NCBI RefSeq assembly: GCF_018143015.1
Contig: NC_054741.1
Span: forward strand, 51,413,048-51,477,047
From: Lytechinus variegatus
Taxonomy: Eukaryota; Echinodermata; Echinoidea; Temnopleuroida; Toxopneustidae
Direction of reading: 5' to 3'
Length of the DNA stretch: 64,000 nucleotides
The translations under genes and the position numbers were made by a program. Of this stretch, positions 1 through 21,308 are shown piece after piece. The notes beneath the pieces are model-generated. The model searched no databases and was not told the origin of the DNA. It was given only the letters and a program-made list of their open reading frames with translations. Each line of letters begins with the position of its first letter. The stretch's first letter is position 1.

Positions 1-196
1 CATCCTTGAGTTTTTATTGCTCTTACATGTATTTGAATATCACTCCTGTAACCCAGATGATATATATTAATAAAACGTATGGGCATTATTATAAAAAAAG
101 TAGCTTCTCAAATTATACATCCACTTATTTCCACCTTAGTTACTTATTTATCTTTTCTTTGTTTTAAATTTTATTTTTTATTTTCCTTGCCACCAG

Positions 197-306
197 ACAA
201 CGAAATTGACATCCATGTCCTACCAGACCTCGATGAAGATAGCATCAAAGAGCTTATTCCAAAGATGGGGAAGAGAATCAAATTTATCAAAGGATGGAGA
301 GCAGAG
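197..306 (+). CDS. SAM-domain-like exon (partial gene)
   Basis: A 110-base open segment is bounded by a good acceptor (CCTTGCCACCAG) and a donor (GAG|GTAAAC). It translates to an acidic stretch ending KELIPKMGKRIKFIKGW, which resembles the last two helices of a sterile alpha motif (leucine/aspartate-rich helix, then a basic K-x-x-x-I helix). The reading frame stays open to 342. The preceding exons would lie at or left of the window edge. Splicing to the exon at 1192 would give an immediate stop, so it does not belong to the zinc-finger model in that frame, although the two overlap at 294-306. The SAM call is by eye. It may be the remnant of a neighbouring or older gene copy. Confidence 0.35.
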
Positions 307-558
307 GTAAACGTATTTCTTTCAAGTGCTTCAAATGCTTGAAATCTTTTGGAGGAATCCAGTCCCTGTTTTTTCATTTCAAACATTCCCATCAAATTCG
401 GTATGGTCGCAGAGTGCATGTAACATGCTTACAAAATAATTGTAGAAGCAATTTCAACACATTGTGTGGATTCAAGAAACATTTGTTATCTAAACACTGT
501 AGAGAAAGAAATATTAATGGACAAACAAACATAGTTGTAAACAATCAAACACTGGATG
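294..558 (+). CDS. C2H2 gene exon 1 (both zinc fingers)
   Basis: It begins at ATG 294 and ends at donor GATG|GTAGTT (phase 1). It encodes the two zinc fingers followed by a short polar tail. The ORF runs on to 674, but that extension is hydrophobic low-complexity sequence typical of intron read-through. Confidence 0.5.
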
Positions 559-2298
559 GTAGTTTTTCCGTATCGTCTATTTTCTTTCTATTTTCTTGTA
601 TTGTTTTTCGTTTCATCTCCTTTTGTTCTTTATTTCCCTTCCCTAAATTCTTTATAAGTGTAACTTTTTCCTGAGGGGTGCCATATTGAGGCATACTTTG
701 AGTGTGTTAGGGTATAATGATGGTTATTTTCCCATCATAATTTAGTGTTTGTTCTTTAAGTCAGATTTCAAAGCCAATAATATGCAGTGTACATTAATGT
801 ACAGTTCCTAGTTTAGGCCTATATGTGGCAAATAATTGGCCAGCATGCTGCCATTCTGTGAAGCCCTAGTGTCAAATGTATGTACATCATGGTTTATACT
901 TACAATTCCTTGCAAATACACATGATTTTTTTTTATTGCATGCTACTGGCAGAAGGGCATAACACTGTGATTTAAGCAGAAGGGTGTAAGCAATTAATCA
1001 CCTTTATCTTCAAAACTATATGATACAAATTTTCAAACTAATTCATCATATTTTAACAGAAATAAACAACTTTTATTGCTTACACTTTTCTGCTTAAGTC
1101 ACACTCTTGTGCTCTTCTGACAGCGGCATGATGATATATACACACTGTTAAATATGGAATTCAGAAACTTCTTTTTTATTCCAATCTCCAGGAGAAAAGA
1201 CAAACCTAGCATTGGTCCTCCTGCCAGCTATTCTACGTGGAAGGAAAGTTTCTAGGGGTGTGTGCACTGTGCAGGAGACACTTGATGCTTTCATAGATGT
1301 TCAGCCCGTAAGTATTTTAAATCAAATCAACAGCCATTCTAATACCAAACAATGTTTCATAGGTTGGAGATGGAAAAGAGAATTCTGCACTTCATACAAA
1401 AAAAAAGAAATGAACTGATCAGGCATACTTTCGTTTTGGCTGTAATCACTTGATTAATATGGATGAAGAAGGGTACACAATGGGGGCCTTGCAATACAAA
1501 ATTAATTTTCAACCTTTTCTTGAAATTCCACAGGTAATTTTAAGAAGACCTAGCAATAATCATCCTTCAAGTACAGTTCAGTTCTAATTATGTTGCCCCA
1601 TGTGTGGATGGCTGGTTTGGAGGGGGGGAGTGTTTTTGTAGGAAAAAACTGCATTCTTGTTAACCAGGAAAAGGGACTTTAATGTTAACCATGTGAGACA
1701 CCCCCACCCCCCCCCCCCCGGACAAATTGAAAGCGAACATTGTCTTTTCCTTGCTCATAGATGCAAAGCTGGATAATGTTTAAAATTGGCAGGAGTCATC
1801 CTTGATGATCGTGTCGGGCACTTGAACTCGGGGGGGGGGGGGGCATTTAGGAATAGAGGTTTTGTAACTTCTTTAAATCAAAGGCTTGTAATCATGGGTA
1901 AGTAAATATTTGAAACCATCATAAATACAGAAAATAAAATATTTATCTTTGTCTCTGCTGCAAAACAGGTGGTGAACATCGAGGAGTATTTGAAGTCTAT
2001 AGATGGCCAGCAGCGTACCCAACCCTTTGTGATGGCTAGAGGAAGCAAGCTGAAACCATCTCAGACATACGTAATCATTGAACGACATGCCATCGAGACA
2101 CCAAGCCTCCTCGCTGCTGTAGATCTCGCGTACAAGACCACATTTGTATTCGATGTTGAATACCAGCAGCATTGCCGCCAAGTGTGGATCTTTCTGCAGA
2201 GTGTCGTATATGGCATCGGGGATGAAGGTCCAAACATAACAGTTACTCCTAAAGTTCGTGACCTGAGGGCATTTCTTGACACAAAAGACATCATCTAA
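294..2298 (+). CDS. Two-finger C2H2 protein with SAMD3-like family C-terminus (3-exon model)
   Basis: The exons are 294-558, 1192-1307 and 1969-2298 (711 nt, 236 residues plus stop). All junctions are GT-AG and the phases agree (phase 1, then phase 0). Residues ~12-40 hold C-x2-C-x12-H-x4-H and residues ~44-70 hold C-x4-C-x12-H-x4-H, two classical zinc fingers that would bind DNA or RNA. The C-terminal half has blocks such as TVQETLDAFIDVQP and PSQTYVIIERHAIE, followed by LLAAVDLAYK, a pattern I recall from echinoderm and fish SAM/C2H2 multigene families of unknown role. Relatives I recall have a long middle region that is missing here, so this may be a shortened copy. The first ATG lies inside the overlapping SAM-like exon. 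The function is unknown, and pseudogene status cannot be excluded. Confidence 0.5.
1192..1307 (+). CDS. C2H2 gene exon 2
   Basis: The acceptor CCAATCTCCAG| has a pyrimidine tract, and the donor is CAGCCC|GTAAGT. It reads GEKTNLALVLLPAILRG and then TVQETLDAFIDVQP in the frame set by exon 1. Confidence 0.55.
1969..2298 (+). CDS. C2H2 gene exon 3 (terminal)
   Basis: The acceptor is CTGCAAAACAG|. It encodes 109 residues and TAA. The conserved-looking core is VERHAI-like (IIERHAIETPSLLAAVDLAY), followed by VWIFLQSVVY and a final RDLRAFLDTK block. This is the most convincing part of the gene. Confidence 0.6.
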   Translation: MVNIEEYLKSIDGQQRTQPFVMARGSKLKPSQTYVIIERHAIETPSLLAAVDLAYKTTFVFDVEYQQHCRQVWIFLQSVVYGIGDEGPNITVTPKVRDLRAFLDTKDII

Positions 2299-4260
2299 AC
2301 TATGAAGCTCAGATAAAAAAAAATCTAGAGACTGTAGAGTCAAACCCAACATTATTTCTCTCAGCCTCAATTTCAAGCATATTGTTCATGCACCCAAGGA
2401 ACAGGAGGAGACCAAAATGTACTGAACTATACATTTAAACCTTATGTTGTCAACTTCTCTTGCAAGAGCTCTTTTAAATGTGAAAAGCTACCTCTCAGCA
2501 TTGATGGCAGGAAAATTTGTTTTGAACATGAAGAGACATTTGAATATGAACAGTCTAGGAAAAGTACACTTTCATTTCATGTTTTTATATTCCATTAAAA
2601 ATGGTTATTTGTATTTTAATCAGACTCGAGAAGTAGCACCAAAGAAGCCCTTTTTAGTTCTGCAAAGATCTAAAAATACTTTTTTAAAATGAATATTGAC
2701 TGATAAATACAGAATTTGAGGTTTCTGCAGAAAAGTCACATTTTGTTTTGACAAATCATATGGGCAAGTGCTTTTTGACATTATCATTCCTGTCACAATT
2801 TAAGCGGAATTGTTGGGCCCCCAGCAATTTATAAATATAGTTGGGAGTCAAACAAATCTTCCAGTCAATATTTTTCTTTAAAAAGAATTCTTTTAAAAAT
2901 CTTTGCAGAAGGGTGTGGCCATTATGTGACCACTGACCCATAACTAGCTTCTCACCATCAGCTGTTTGATTCTGCTTATTCAGAAAATATCACAATTTCA
3001 TGCTAATCATGTATGCTCTGTCTCTAAGTGTCTTCATAATGTGTAATTTGTCTTTGCATATTTATCAAATTTTGGAGCATGCACATATAGCAAGCCAAGA
3101 AATTAATAATCAGTTCGAGGTATTTTTTACGCCTCAAATCATACAAAATGGTGTTTTATCAGAGCGCTACATTTATGAGACCCTTTGCCTTATATCTTGA
3201 TAATGATAACTAGAAGGATGCGTACGTTACTTTGCTATACTGATTATACTGAAAACATAAACCCCAAATCATTGCATTACCTGCAAAGTATAATGCCTTA
3301 AATTTATACAGAAAATTCCTATTGTTACTTTCCTTTGTTCTCTAATAGCTTTTGTCTTGATGAATACATTCTGTCCAAAAGATGCAAACAAAATATCCCA
3401 TGTACATCTCCATTTCTGATTTTGATATATGAAAATGGACAAGTAAGTCTTTGTTTTTGACTTCATCACTTCTATTGCGTTGATCAATAGCTTGACAGTA
3501 TAAGGATTAGACAATGTACGATTTATGTTGTTTTTGGTTTTCATTGCTAAGTTAAGTATTTGAGCATTGTTATCTCAAGGATCAGTTTGTGTATAAACAA
3601 ATATACCTGCAATCTATTGTTTAAAGTAATGATTACTTATTTCAGCATCAGATTTTTCAGATTTGGCTGAGTGATTACTAATTTGTGTTAATAGAAACAC
3701 CATTAATTGTTTTTAACAGCCTGATTGTTAGTCAAAAGTGAGGGAGTTATTGTTGTCTACTTTTAAAAGTGTTATGCATGGAGAAAAACCAATCAAGCAG
3801 GCCATATGCAAATGCAATACTCTGTCTCTTGCATGCATTGGAGGCTGCAGACATATAGACCTCAACACTATATAGATTTGATATTAGCTTAAATGTTTGT
3901 TACAAAATTCTTATAAATGGTAGCATACTGGAATATGCTTGATTTCATGTTTGTTTTACATTCACAAGAAAAGATGTGCGTAATGACAAAATATTGTTTT
4001 TACCCCAATGATACCTACATGAGACTCTATTAGTTTATCTCTTACTAATGATAATTAGGACGATGTGTAAAATGTTTTCCTAAATACATTCATTGCTTAT
4101 AATCGAAAACAAGATGGCCATATCACTGCACTACTTGTAAATGTATAATGCAATTGATATATCTTACTAATTGTTACTCTTTGTTGTGTAATTTACTTTC
4201 TTATGTTTGAGAATATACACTATTCAAAACATGCGAGCAAACTCTCAACTCTTTTTATTT
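2299..4260. other. Non-coding AT-rich stretch
   Basis: This holds the 3' flank of the C2H2 gene and AT-rich sequence. The short ORFs are hydrophobic or compositionally random, with no recognisable domain. I see no clear inverted repeat. Confidence 0.5.
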
Positions 4261-4269
4261 GAATGTTTT

Positions 4270-4915
4270 CCTTTTAAAAAACTTTACCCTTGCAGCTAGA
4301 GTTTACCCTTAATTTGCAGTTCAATTGTCAGGTTTACCATATAGCCATATATTTATTGTGATTTTATACAAGGCTGGGTAAAATTTACATCAAACTGGAG
4401 TAAAAAGAGATATGAGGTTACCCAGTAGCTTTTTAACCCATATAGATTTTGCCCATTAGGGCCTTGGATACATACGAACCCTCATGCTGGGTAAGAGTTG
4501 GGTAACGGATGGTAAAACAGGGCGTTGGGTAAATGTATGAGCAATGTCTTACTGGGCAATGAAATTGGGTAATGAATTATGACCAACAGTTTTACCCATC
4601 TTCTGGTCATTCCAAATTTAAATGGGTAATAATATGGCAATATCCTTGGTCAATTTGTTGGGTAAATAATTTACCCAACTCCATTACCCAGTCAAAATCT
4701 TTATAACCCTTATTATGGTAATAGTTGGGTAAATTTTGTTGGGCAACACGGTTGGGCAATCTTGAAATGGTAATTAGATGGGTAATGCAGTTTGCTCTAT
4801 ATGGGTAAATTATGAAATTGGTAAACTTTACCCAAAAGTTGGGTGGATACATAAGTACCCTCATGTTGGGTAAATTTTGGGTAAAATTTTGCCCAATTTT
4901 TTTAAGAGTGCACAT
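4270..4915. repeat. GGGTAA/TTACCC-rich repeat block
   Basis: About 645 bp is packed with GGGTAA, GTTGGGTAAA and their complements TTACCC/TTTACCCAAC in both orientations. The right edge is TTTTTTTAAGAGTGCAC, which resembles the AGAGTG ends of the small transposons at 35251 and 46216. No clean left terminus was found. It looks like a mobile-element internal region or an expanded degenerate satellite. Confidence 0.5.
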
Positions 4916-5635
4916 TTTTAAAAATTTCAATATCTGCTCTTTAATTTGAATACCTCAATTACAGAAAATGGTCAAGAAATAACAAAGTTCTGGTTATTTG
5001 AAATAAGGCTTGAATTTCAAAAAATGAAGAGGTTTACAGGCTGGGGTTCAAACTCACTCGACACTCCTATTTGTTGACGATCAGCCATGCATGAAGTCTT
5101 TTGTTACCGTGCGATAGCTTCTGTGGGAAACCGGTGAAAACAAGTTTATTTAATGAAATTAGGGAAATACAAGCATTGTTTCGAGGATCATAACTTTTTA
5201 ATTTTCGACCATTTTCTGTGATTAAGGTATCAAAGAAAAGAGCAGATATTGACCTTTTTAGTCATGTGATTTTCTTTTTGAAATTCAGATACCCCCCGCC
5301 AAGTGAGTTTTTGGCGTCCTCTCTTCGAATTGTCTTTACTCACTCACGCGTGAATGAGGAATAATCTAAGTAACACCAGATGAAAAGGGAGATTCTAAGC
5401 TTTACATTGATAGGTCATTTGTCTATTTTATTTATGATTAAGTTATGATAAATCATCGCTAAATCTCGTTTCGTTTTTTTCTGGACGCACTGTATAATAG
5501 GAAAGTCAAGACCAAGATATTTGAAAGTTTCGTTCATTTCACAAAACATGCACATTCTGGTCGGTATGCAAATGAGGGGACCGATGGCATCACCCACTCA
5601 TTTTTCTTTTGAATATTATCATACGAAAATTGGTT

Positions 5636-6156
5636 GCACTTCGTAATTCCGAAGGTTCGTAATTCCAAAGGTTCTTTATTCCGAAGGTTTGTAATTCCGA
5701 AACACGTAAATTGCCTATACCTCGATGTTCGTTAATCCGAAAACGTAAAAGGGTTCGTTAATCCGAACATTTGTGGAATTATTCCAAAGGTTCGATAATC
5801 CGAAAACGAAATAAGGTTCGATGTTCCGAAGGTTCGTTAATCCTAAGACGAAATAAGGTTTGTTGTTCCGAAGGTTCGTTAATCCGGAAACGAAATAAGG
5901 TTTGTTGTTCCGAAGGTTCGTTAGTCAGAAAACGAAATAGGTTCGTTAATCATTTCGTTTTTGGACTAATGAACCTTTGGAATTACGAACCTCATTTCGT
6001 TTTCAGATTAACGAACCTTCAGAATTACAAACCTCACTTCGTTTTCGGACTAACGAACCTTCGGAATTACGAACCTTTGGAGTATGAACCTTCGGAATAA
6101 TGAACCTTTGGAATATCCGAACCTTCGGAATAACAAAGCTTCGGAATTACGAATGT
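5636..6156. repeat. Foldback array of TTCGGAATTACGAACC-like units
   Basis: The left half (5640-5945) carries about a dozen variants of GGTTCGTAATTCCGAA and GGTTCGTTAATCCGAAAACG. The right half (5950-6155) carries the complementary forms (CATTTCGTTTTCGG, ACGAACCTTCGGAATTACG). The whole is therefore a long imperfect inverted repeat with its turn near 5948. The ORF at 5771-6100 is a by-product of the repeat. Confidence 0.75.
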
Positions 6157-8960
6157 ATGCGGAAATTTGTTATGTTGTTTTAATTTTTCTCCTCATTTCG
6201 TTATGAGATTTTTGTTTGAAATTTTCAGCGTTATGCTTGCCGAGTTTTATCTGCCCACTCAAATCATTTTTTTTTTTCTGGAGTGGAATTTACATTGAAG
6301 TATACTTTCCCTAATGGCATCTTATATTCCCATTCTCCCTATGACCCATACCGCGTTCCCCCCCCCCCCAAGTGTCTCATCTTCCCTCTCGACTCTACTT
6401 TTCGTCTCATAAAAAATACCTCATGATAAAATGCCAACCTTTCTCCTCTCTTGCTGTCTGTCTCTGCCCCTTCCTTTCTTCCCCTCTCTCTCTGTCCTCA
6501 CTTTTATCTCTACCCCTCTTTCTCTATTACCCCCTTCTTTTTGCCCCTCCTTTGTCTTCCCTACCCCCTCTCTGTGTCTCGTTCTGTCTGTATGTCTGCC
6601 CCTCTCTCTCTCTCTGAGTGCCATGTTGCTTGACTTTGGAGGAAGTTCTGTTAAACGCATCTCAACATATAATCTCCCAAATCTTCATTGTTCACCCTCT
6701 CTTTTTAATAAACACTGAAAACAAAAAAGTAAGTAGCATCTTGATGTATAATCTATATTGAGGCTTGTTTAATGCTCTCAATATTCAATTCCTTCTTGGA
6801 AGAAACCACAAACAAATCCAGAATATTCTTTTATATAAACATTAAAATCTGCAATTCATCCACACTACATAATACATCAGCTTTTTAAACTCTGGTCCGT
6901 AAAAGCTGAATACACAGGTTATCAGTAAATGTCCAAGAACTTGCTTTGGATCATGATCAAGAGATTGACAACTCTAAACTGCAGTCTTACTAAAGTATTT
7001 TTTAGGAAAAATTGAACACTTGTCGATCAGGATTGCAGCATTTCAATCATATGTTGTAGAGTACTTGGAATAAATCAGCTCCGTATTCATGATCTTCTTA
7101 ACATAACTTGAAAAATAAACAAACAAAAAAAAGCACACAAAAAAATGTTCCTGCCAGAAATGGCCTGTGTGGTTCAGCATTGTGTGAATGTATCAAGGAA
7201 AATTTTACTATCAATGTTTCATTCACTATATAACTGTATTTCCTTTTCATCATAAATATGCATAAGGCTTGTACTGTGTAAAAGTCATGCAATATTTACT
7301 GGAATACTAGTAACTCAAAACATACATTCCAATTAAGTTTTGAAGTGTTAAAAATATGAGTGGATTTATGAGGGCAATTCTGACCCATTTATGTTATCAA
7401 ACCATCCTTCATAAAATGAGAAACAAATGATATCAAATTTAAGCTGCTTCCTGCTCTATTAAGTAACAACCAAACATATTTTTTTTCTACCAATGTGCAT
7501 GTAGTGATATGTTGCCAGTTGTCTCCCATATTATCCATTGGGAGGCCATTTGGTCAATTAAAAAACAACTAATATCAACTCACAACTTCAATACAGGATT
7601 TAACCCACTCTATTTCATTTTGCTGTTAATACATACTTTAGATTCCAAATCAGAATGTATATTCTCATCTATCACTACATAAGTTCATCTCAATGTCGAG
7701 GCGCATCCCCAACAAAGAGTAGCATCCAATGCTTAGTTCAATATAGCACCTGCTTCATGGAGATCATGCATTTATACAACAGCTGAAATATATTCTGGTC
7801 AACTTTGATTACAGGAAGCAAGTCACAAATGCTATATCCTGTTAAGAGCAAAATGTGTCTGTCATTTACACAGACACCAGTGCATTGGCATGATGGTCAA
7901 CCGGCCATATCTCATAGCAACATCAGGGATTCTATTAAATTATGCCTTGAAGAAGAAAATCATTTTGTAAAAATGCAAACACATTTAGAAGTAAATTTTG
8001 GGTGATATCAGTTGCTTCCTGTACTCAAATTAAGACAGTACAAGTCTTCATTAGGATGGGAGAGCAGAGAATACTGAAGAAGTTGACCTTGATAAATAAA
8101 ATGTCATGATTATTGTCATATTCTCATCAATTACATTATTTTCAATTACTTACGGTAATAATCACAAATGTCAATATGTCTAAATGCCCAATCATATTGT
8201 GCTTGTGCATTTATATTTCATTACAAAATACCTCATTTACTCTTTTACATGTTTTAAACATGGCTTTCACATTCTCACATTGAATTAATAGAAAGTGAAA
8301 AAAATAATCCTGTGGACGTCAGAAATATAATCTTTCCCTACTATAATAAAAGTATAATCACATTTATGGGACGATATAAAAAAATATCTATCTTCCCTTC
8401 AGTAAATGTTAGATTTAAATCTTAAAACATTTATTACAAAAGATATGTATTTTTGGGGACATTCCTTAAAGGAACAGAGTGTATTTCATCTGTAAAAATT
8501 TTCACTATTCATAACATCACACAAACAATAAATGTGATCACGTATAGCTGTTGCAAACACCCCAGAGCAATTTCGAAGGAAAATGAAAGTGGTCGATGTG
8601 ATTTCTAACTCTTCATACTTTTGCCAAATCCTGTATCAGAATATGAGACATAATTTGCATGATTGTCAAAAAATTGCCAAATACTTGTAATGTATTTCTT
8701 CAAAACTGGGTCAAAATCAGTTAACCAGTTATGAGCGATCCCATGGAAGCCTAAACTGTGTAGAAGTTCAAGGAATGCACAAGACCTTTATCTATATCTA
8801 TCATGAAATACATTTGGCACGTCGAGTACATCAAAATTGTCCAAGTAAAAGATATTTCAATGATCACAGCAGAGTCGACCGTGTCAAGTTGGACAGCATA
8901 TGCAACAACTATACATGGACTTATCAATATGGCTGGCATTCATATAAGACTTTACTATGC
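6157..8960. other. Non-coding; CT-rich block at 6360-6620
   Basis: A (CCT/CTCT)n pyrimidine-rich low-complexity tract at about 6360-6620 generates spurious Leu/Ser/Pro ORFs on + and Arg/Glu ORFs on -. The rest is AT-rich with no gene signal. It may include distal 3' sequence of GOT2. Confidence 0.5.
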
Positions 8961-8961
8961 T

Positions 8962-9112
8962 GCGGGCCCTGTTTCATAAAACTTGTTAAATCAACAAATT
9001 TGCAATAACAGTTAAAAGCTACTGAAATCATTCAATATGATTGGCTGAGAGTAAACTTGCTATAGAAATGTGCATTTGCTATTATAACAGGTACTTATGA
9101 AAAGCGACCCCG
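8962..9112. mobile_element. Small inverted-repeat element (MITE-like)
   Basis: The left end GGGCCCTGTTTCATAAAAC and the right end (complement GGGGTCGCTTTTCATAAG) are imperfect inverted copies about 150 bp apart. The TTTCATAA core recalls the element at 10199 and suggests a related family. Confidence 0.4.
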
Positions 9113-9366
9113 ATCTATGAGTGATAATTTGGCTTAGGCACCTTGGCTACATTCAGTGGCCCATCTTCCGGCAGGAAACCCGCAATAAATGCACTATGTG
9201 CCTTTGTTCACAGCATCCTTTCTGCATTCGCATGTACTTTGACTGTGAGATATGTCAGGATTGGTACCAAAAGACGTTTGCAGGTTACCCGCGGGAGAGA
9301 CGCAGTTCTGAATATTGTCAAGGTGACATACAAAGGTCTTATTATGAGTCAAATGAACGTTGATGA

Positions 9367-18113
<8,747 letters not shown>

Positions 18114-18129
18114 CTACATGCAGGAAAAG

Positions 18130-21100
18130 AAAAAAAAATTGATGACTCCTGATTTCTCTGAGTATTATTATATAGTTTTATATTATAGTATTATCCTCTT
18201 CCTCTTCTTATATATATATATATATATCATATATAATATTATGATCGTACCATATTTAGCGACCAATGCAAGTATTTTTTTAGAATCTGAATTGGCACTG
18301 CTCATGATATTGTTGCCCTCTACACGCGTATTTGTACTTGTAGCAAGGCTACGATAACAAAGACGGCAATATGGCGACAATAACAGACTGTGAGTAAACC
18401 CTTCTCAACTTTTAATATTTTCATGTATTTAAGCGGAATTTTGCTTTAAAATAAAATTTTTTTGCCAAAAGTTTAAAAACCAATATTGTAGCCTATTTAC
18501 ATAATAAGTTTGGGTTCAAAACCCTAAAGAAAACAAGTATTTCGCAGCAAGTTTATCGTGGAGCAATGGCATCCCGTCCCTGGCTCCGTGGAGAGTAAGC
18601 ATACGTTAGCAGGGGCGTAACAGGGGTCGGTGGCCGGGGGGGCGGGAGCCAAAATTTATTTTCTTAGCCATTAAGGTATGAACAGGATTTTTTTTATGAT
18701 TGTGCCCCAAGCATAAGGGCGAAGCTCAATGCATGATTAGTACTAAAGAGGATTAGCTGTTTGCATTGGGTCCTGAAAAAATCTCTCCAAATAAATAATG
18801 CGAGCGTGAGTGTAAGCTGAAATTTTTTGATATTCTGAGTAGATAAATGGACGTTCTAAGCACTTTTTGTAATCATGAACTGAATGGCTATCTAATAAAA
18901 CAATTCCCAAGCTAAAAATGTTTCAATTATGAAATTATGTATATGTGTGGCGTCGCGCGATAACCAGACTATTGGTGAAGACAATAAATGCGCTAGGACG
19001 TCATTTAAATACGCGTGTCATCAAACTTTTGTCTGGCGCGCGTCGCGAGGAAAAACAAAACAAACAACCAGCGGGAAATAAAAAAAAAATGTCAGGCGCA
19101 TTTTTATTTTTCTTAACTGGATATCGGTTTGATATATTTGGTGGCGGGTTCGGATATATGTTGATTGGATTCAATTCCCCTGGCTCAAATCCATGAAGGT
19201 AAGTTAAATTATGTTGCAGATCGAGTTGTTTTGTTAAATTCATTGATAATTGCGATGCGAGGAACATGGCAACTAAACAGGTGAATGCGAATTTTATGTT
19301 GCGTGTTTATGTGGATCGATCGAGAGAGCTTTTTAGGAACGATTTTAAACTTCAAATTACATGCGACTGCGGCAGTGATTCGTGGTATTTGTCCGGGCCT
19401 TTGACGGCCTTTTTATCATCTAACTTATGTCTGCCTAGGCTATCAACTAGATCTAGATCTGCACCTACTTAAATAGGCCTTCGCTACATACTTGTAACCA
19501 TTTAAGTTAAATCTATCACATGCAACAGTTTTAAAAAAAAAATGTATTTAAAAAAAAAAATCAAAATTGGACAAGGAGTAAAAAAGCTATGATAATTTAA
19601 AGTAATTTAAAATATGGAATTATTTCGGTGAAACAGTTCTATGCATGTTTTTATGAATTTACTTGACAAACTGATGCAAATATGTCTCAGCTTGTTATTT
19701 TGTATTTCATTACATGAAATTATGTTTGTTCTATTGCCCCCCCTCCAAGATTAGATATTGATTAATGCAAAAAGGGTGACATATCATTCACACACGTATG
19801 ACAAAATAAAATAAGTATGATTTCATGTTTTGACATAAGTAAAGTTAAAGTGGGAATGTGACATCATCTGCCCATCTAACAAATATTTATTAATACGTGC
19901 ATATAACTGTTTTTATAATGCATGAAAAACCCTTTTAGATCTAGTTGTTATCAGATTTCGATGAAATTTGCAGCATTTGCTTACATTTGATGAGATCATT
20001 TTCAACTCGGAATACCCTTTTTAATCGGTTGATTATGGACATTATTCAAATCCCCTCTCCAAACAAATTGTTATTTGTCGGACTTCTGATTTCATCTTCT
20101 TTTTTTTGGGGGGGTGGGGTCCATTTGCTGATGAGGTTCACCAGATATCGAAATTATAAATAGAAAAAAAAGATTGTCATTATTTATAAGAAATTTATTC
20201 AAAAATAACAATATATTTTGGGGGGGCGGGAGGGGGGTATTTCTTATTTTTTTCTACCATCTGGTCGAGCTACATTACATGAGGTTCGCCAACTTTCTAC
20301 ACAAAATCAGAAAAGAAAACGAAAAGAAATATTTTTTGAAAAAAAAGTTATTATAATTTTAATTGTCTTTTTAAAGTTTTTTTTTCTTAAGTAGTGTTTT
20401 TTTAAATAAACCTTAACTCTGAAAATTTGTTAACTAATTGGTCTTGTCTTCTTTCGTTATGTTAAACATGTTAAAGGCACATCATGGATCTATAGAGCAA
20501 CTGTATTAGTGTAATGAGGACAAGACATCTCAGAACCAACATACAGCTGACAGAAGTCCTTCAAGACTCTGATATGGGATTCACCAATACCACAGCTTCA
20601 GTTAGCTTTCCATACTTTATCCATATTCTATTTGGAAATAGTATGCCAGTTTTGACTTTATCATGTCAGTTGTAACCGATTTCTTTAATCGATTTCTCCA
20701 CGAATTCAGTTATTTGTCGTTTTATAAGATATTGTTTTAAAATTGATTTTACCGGTATTAATACGTGAAATCTAGAATCATGGAAATATAAAAAATATAA
20801 AATGATAAAAACCATAAAAATGGAAAAAAAATATAGAATTTTGATAAAGGCTCATGTAGGGAAAGCTGTTTGCAAGTGATGTATGAAAATTAAACATTTA
20901 AATATGAACATCTCATGAATTTTGGAGGGATTTTTTTTACCCATGCAACAATAGTTTAATCTTAGTATTTTTGGTTGGAAAATATGACATCAGTGAGTAC
21001 TTCCACCTTTATTAGAAATATAATACAAGTAACATTTACACAAAGTCAAAGAGTGAAAAATTAATGTATGTTAAATATCATGTTGTTGATAAATTTCCAT

Positions 21101-21305
21101 GAATCATGAAGAAATGAGAATGTAATGTGACTGTTTTTATAACACATTAATATCAGTGAACTTTTCAATCGCATTCATCAAACATGCAGATTCGAGTCAT
21201 CAGAACGTGGCATTTTTAAGACTGGAACATGAAGAAAGCAAACGATACAGAGGAAGAAAATTATCCCTTTTGGTGAACCCTGCTGACATACTCTCAGATA
21301 CTCCC
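18130..21305. other. Upstream of GOT2 exon 2; no located exon
   Basis: This should contain or lead to GOT2 exon 1. I searched for a minus-strand ATG exon ending in phase 2 and saw none I trust. It holds an AT repeat at 18205-18240 and a locally CpG-rich patch at about 18950-19060 (GTCGCGCGATAA, GGCGCGCGTCGCGAGG), which could be a promoter. Short + strand ORFs at 18945 and 19266 have donor-like ends but no recognisable product. Poly-G runs lie near 20110 and 20220. Confidence 0.4.
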
Positions 21306-21308
21306 AGA

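Noticed and set aside
1873..2376. 167-codon minus-strand ORF
   Set aside because: It is the shadow of the C2H2 gene's terminal exon; the plus-strand frame has splice sites and a family-like pattern.
5040..5070. GGGGTTCAAACTC as a tRNA B-box
   Set aside because: No matching A-box or cloverleaf arms around it.
6372..6718. Overlapping 60-95-codon ORFs
   Set aside because: They come from a CCT/CTC microsatellite-like region, not a gene.
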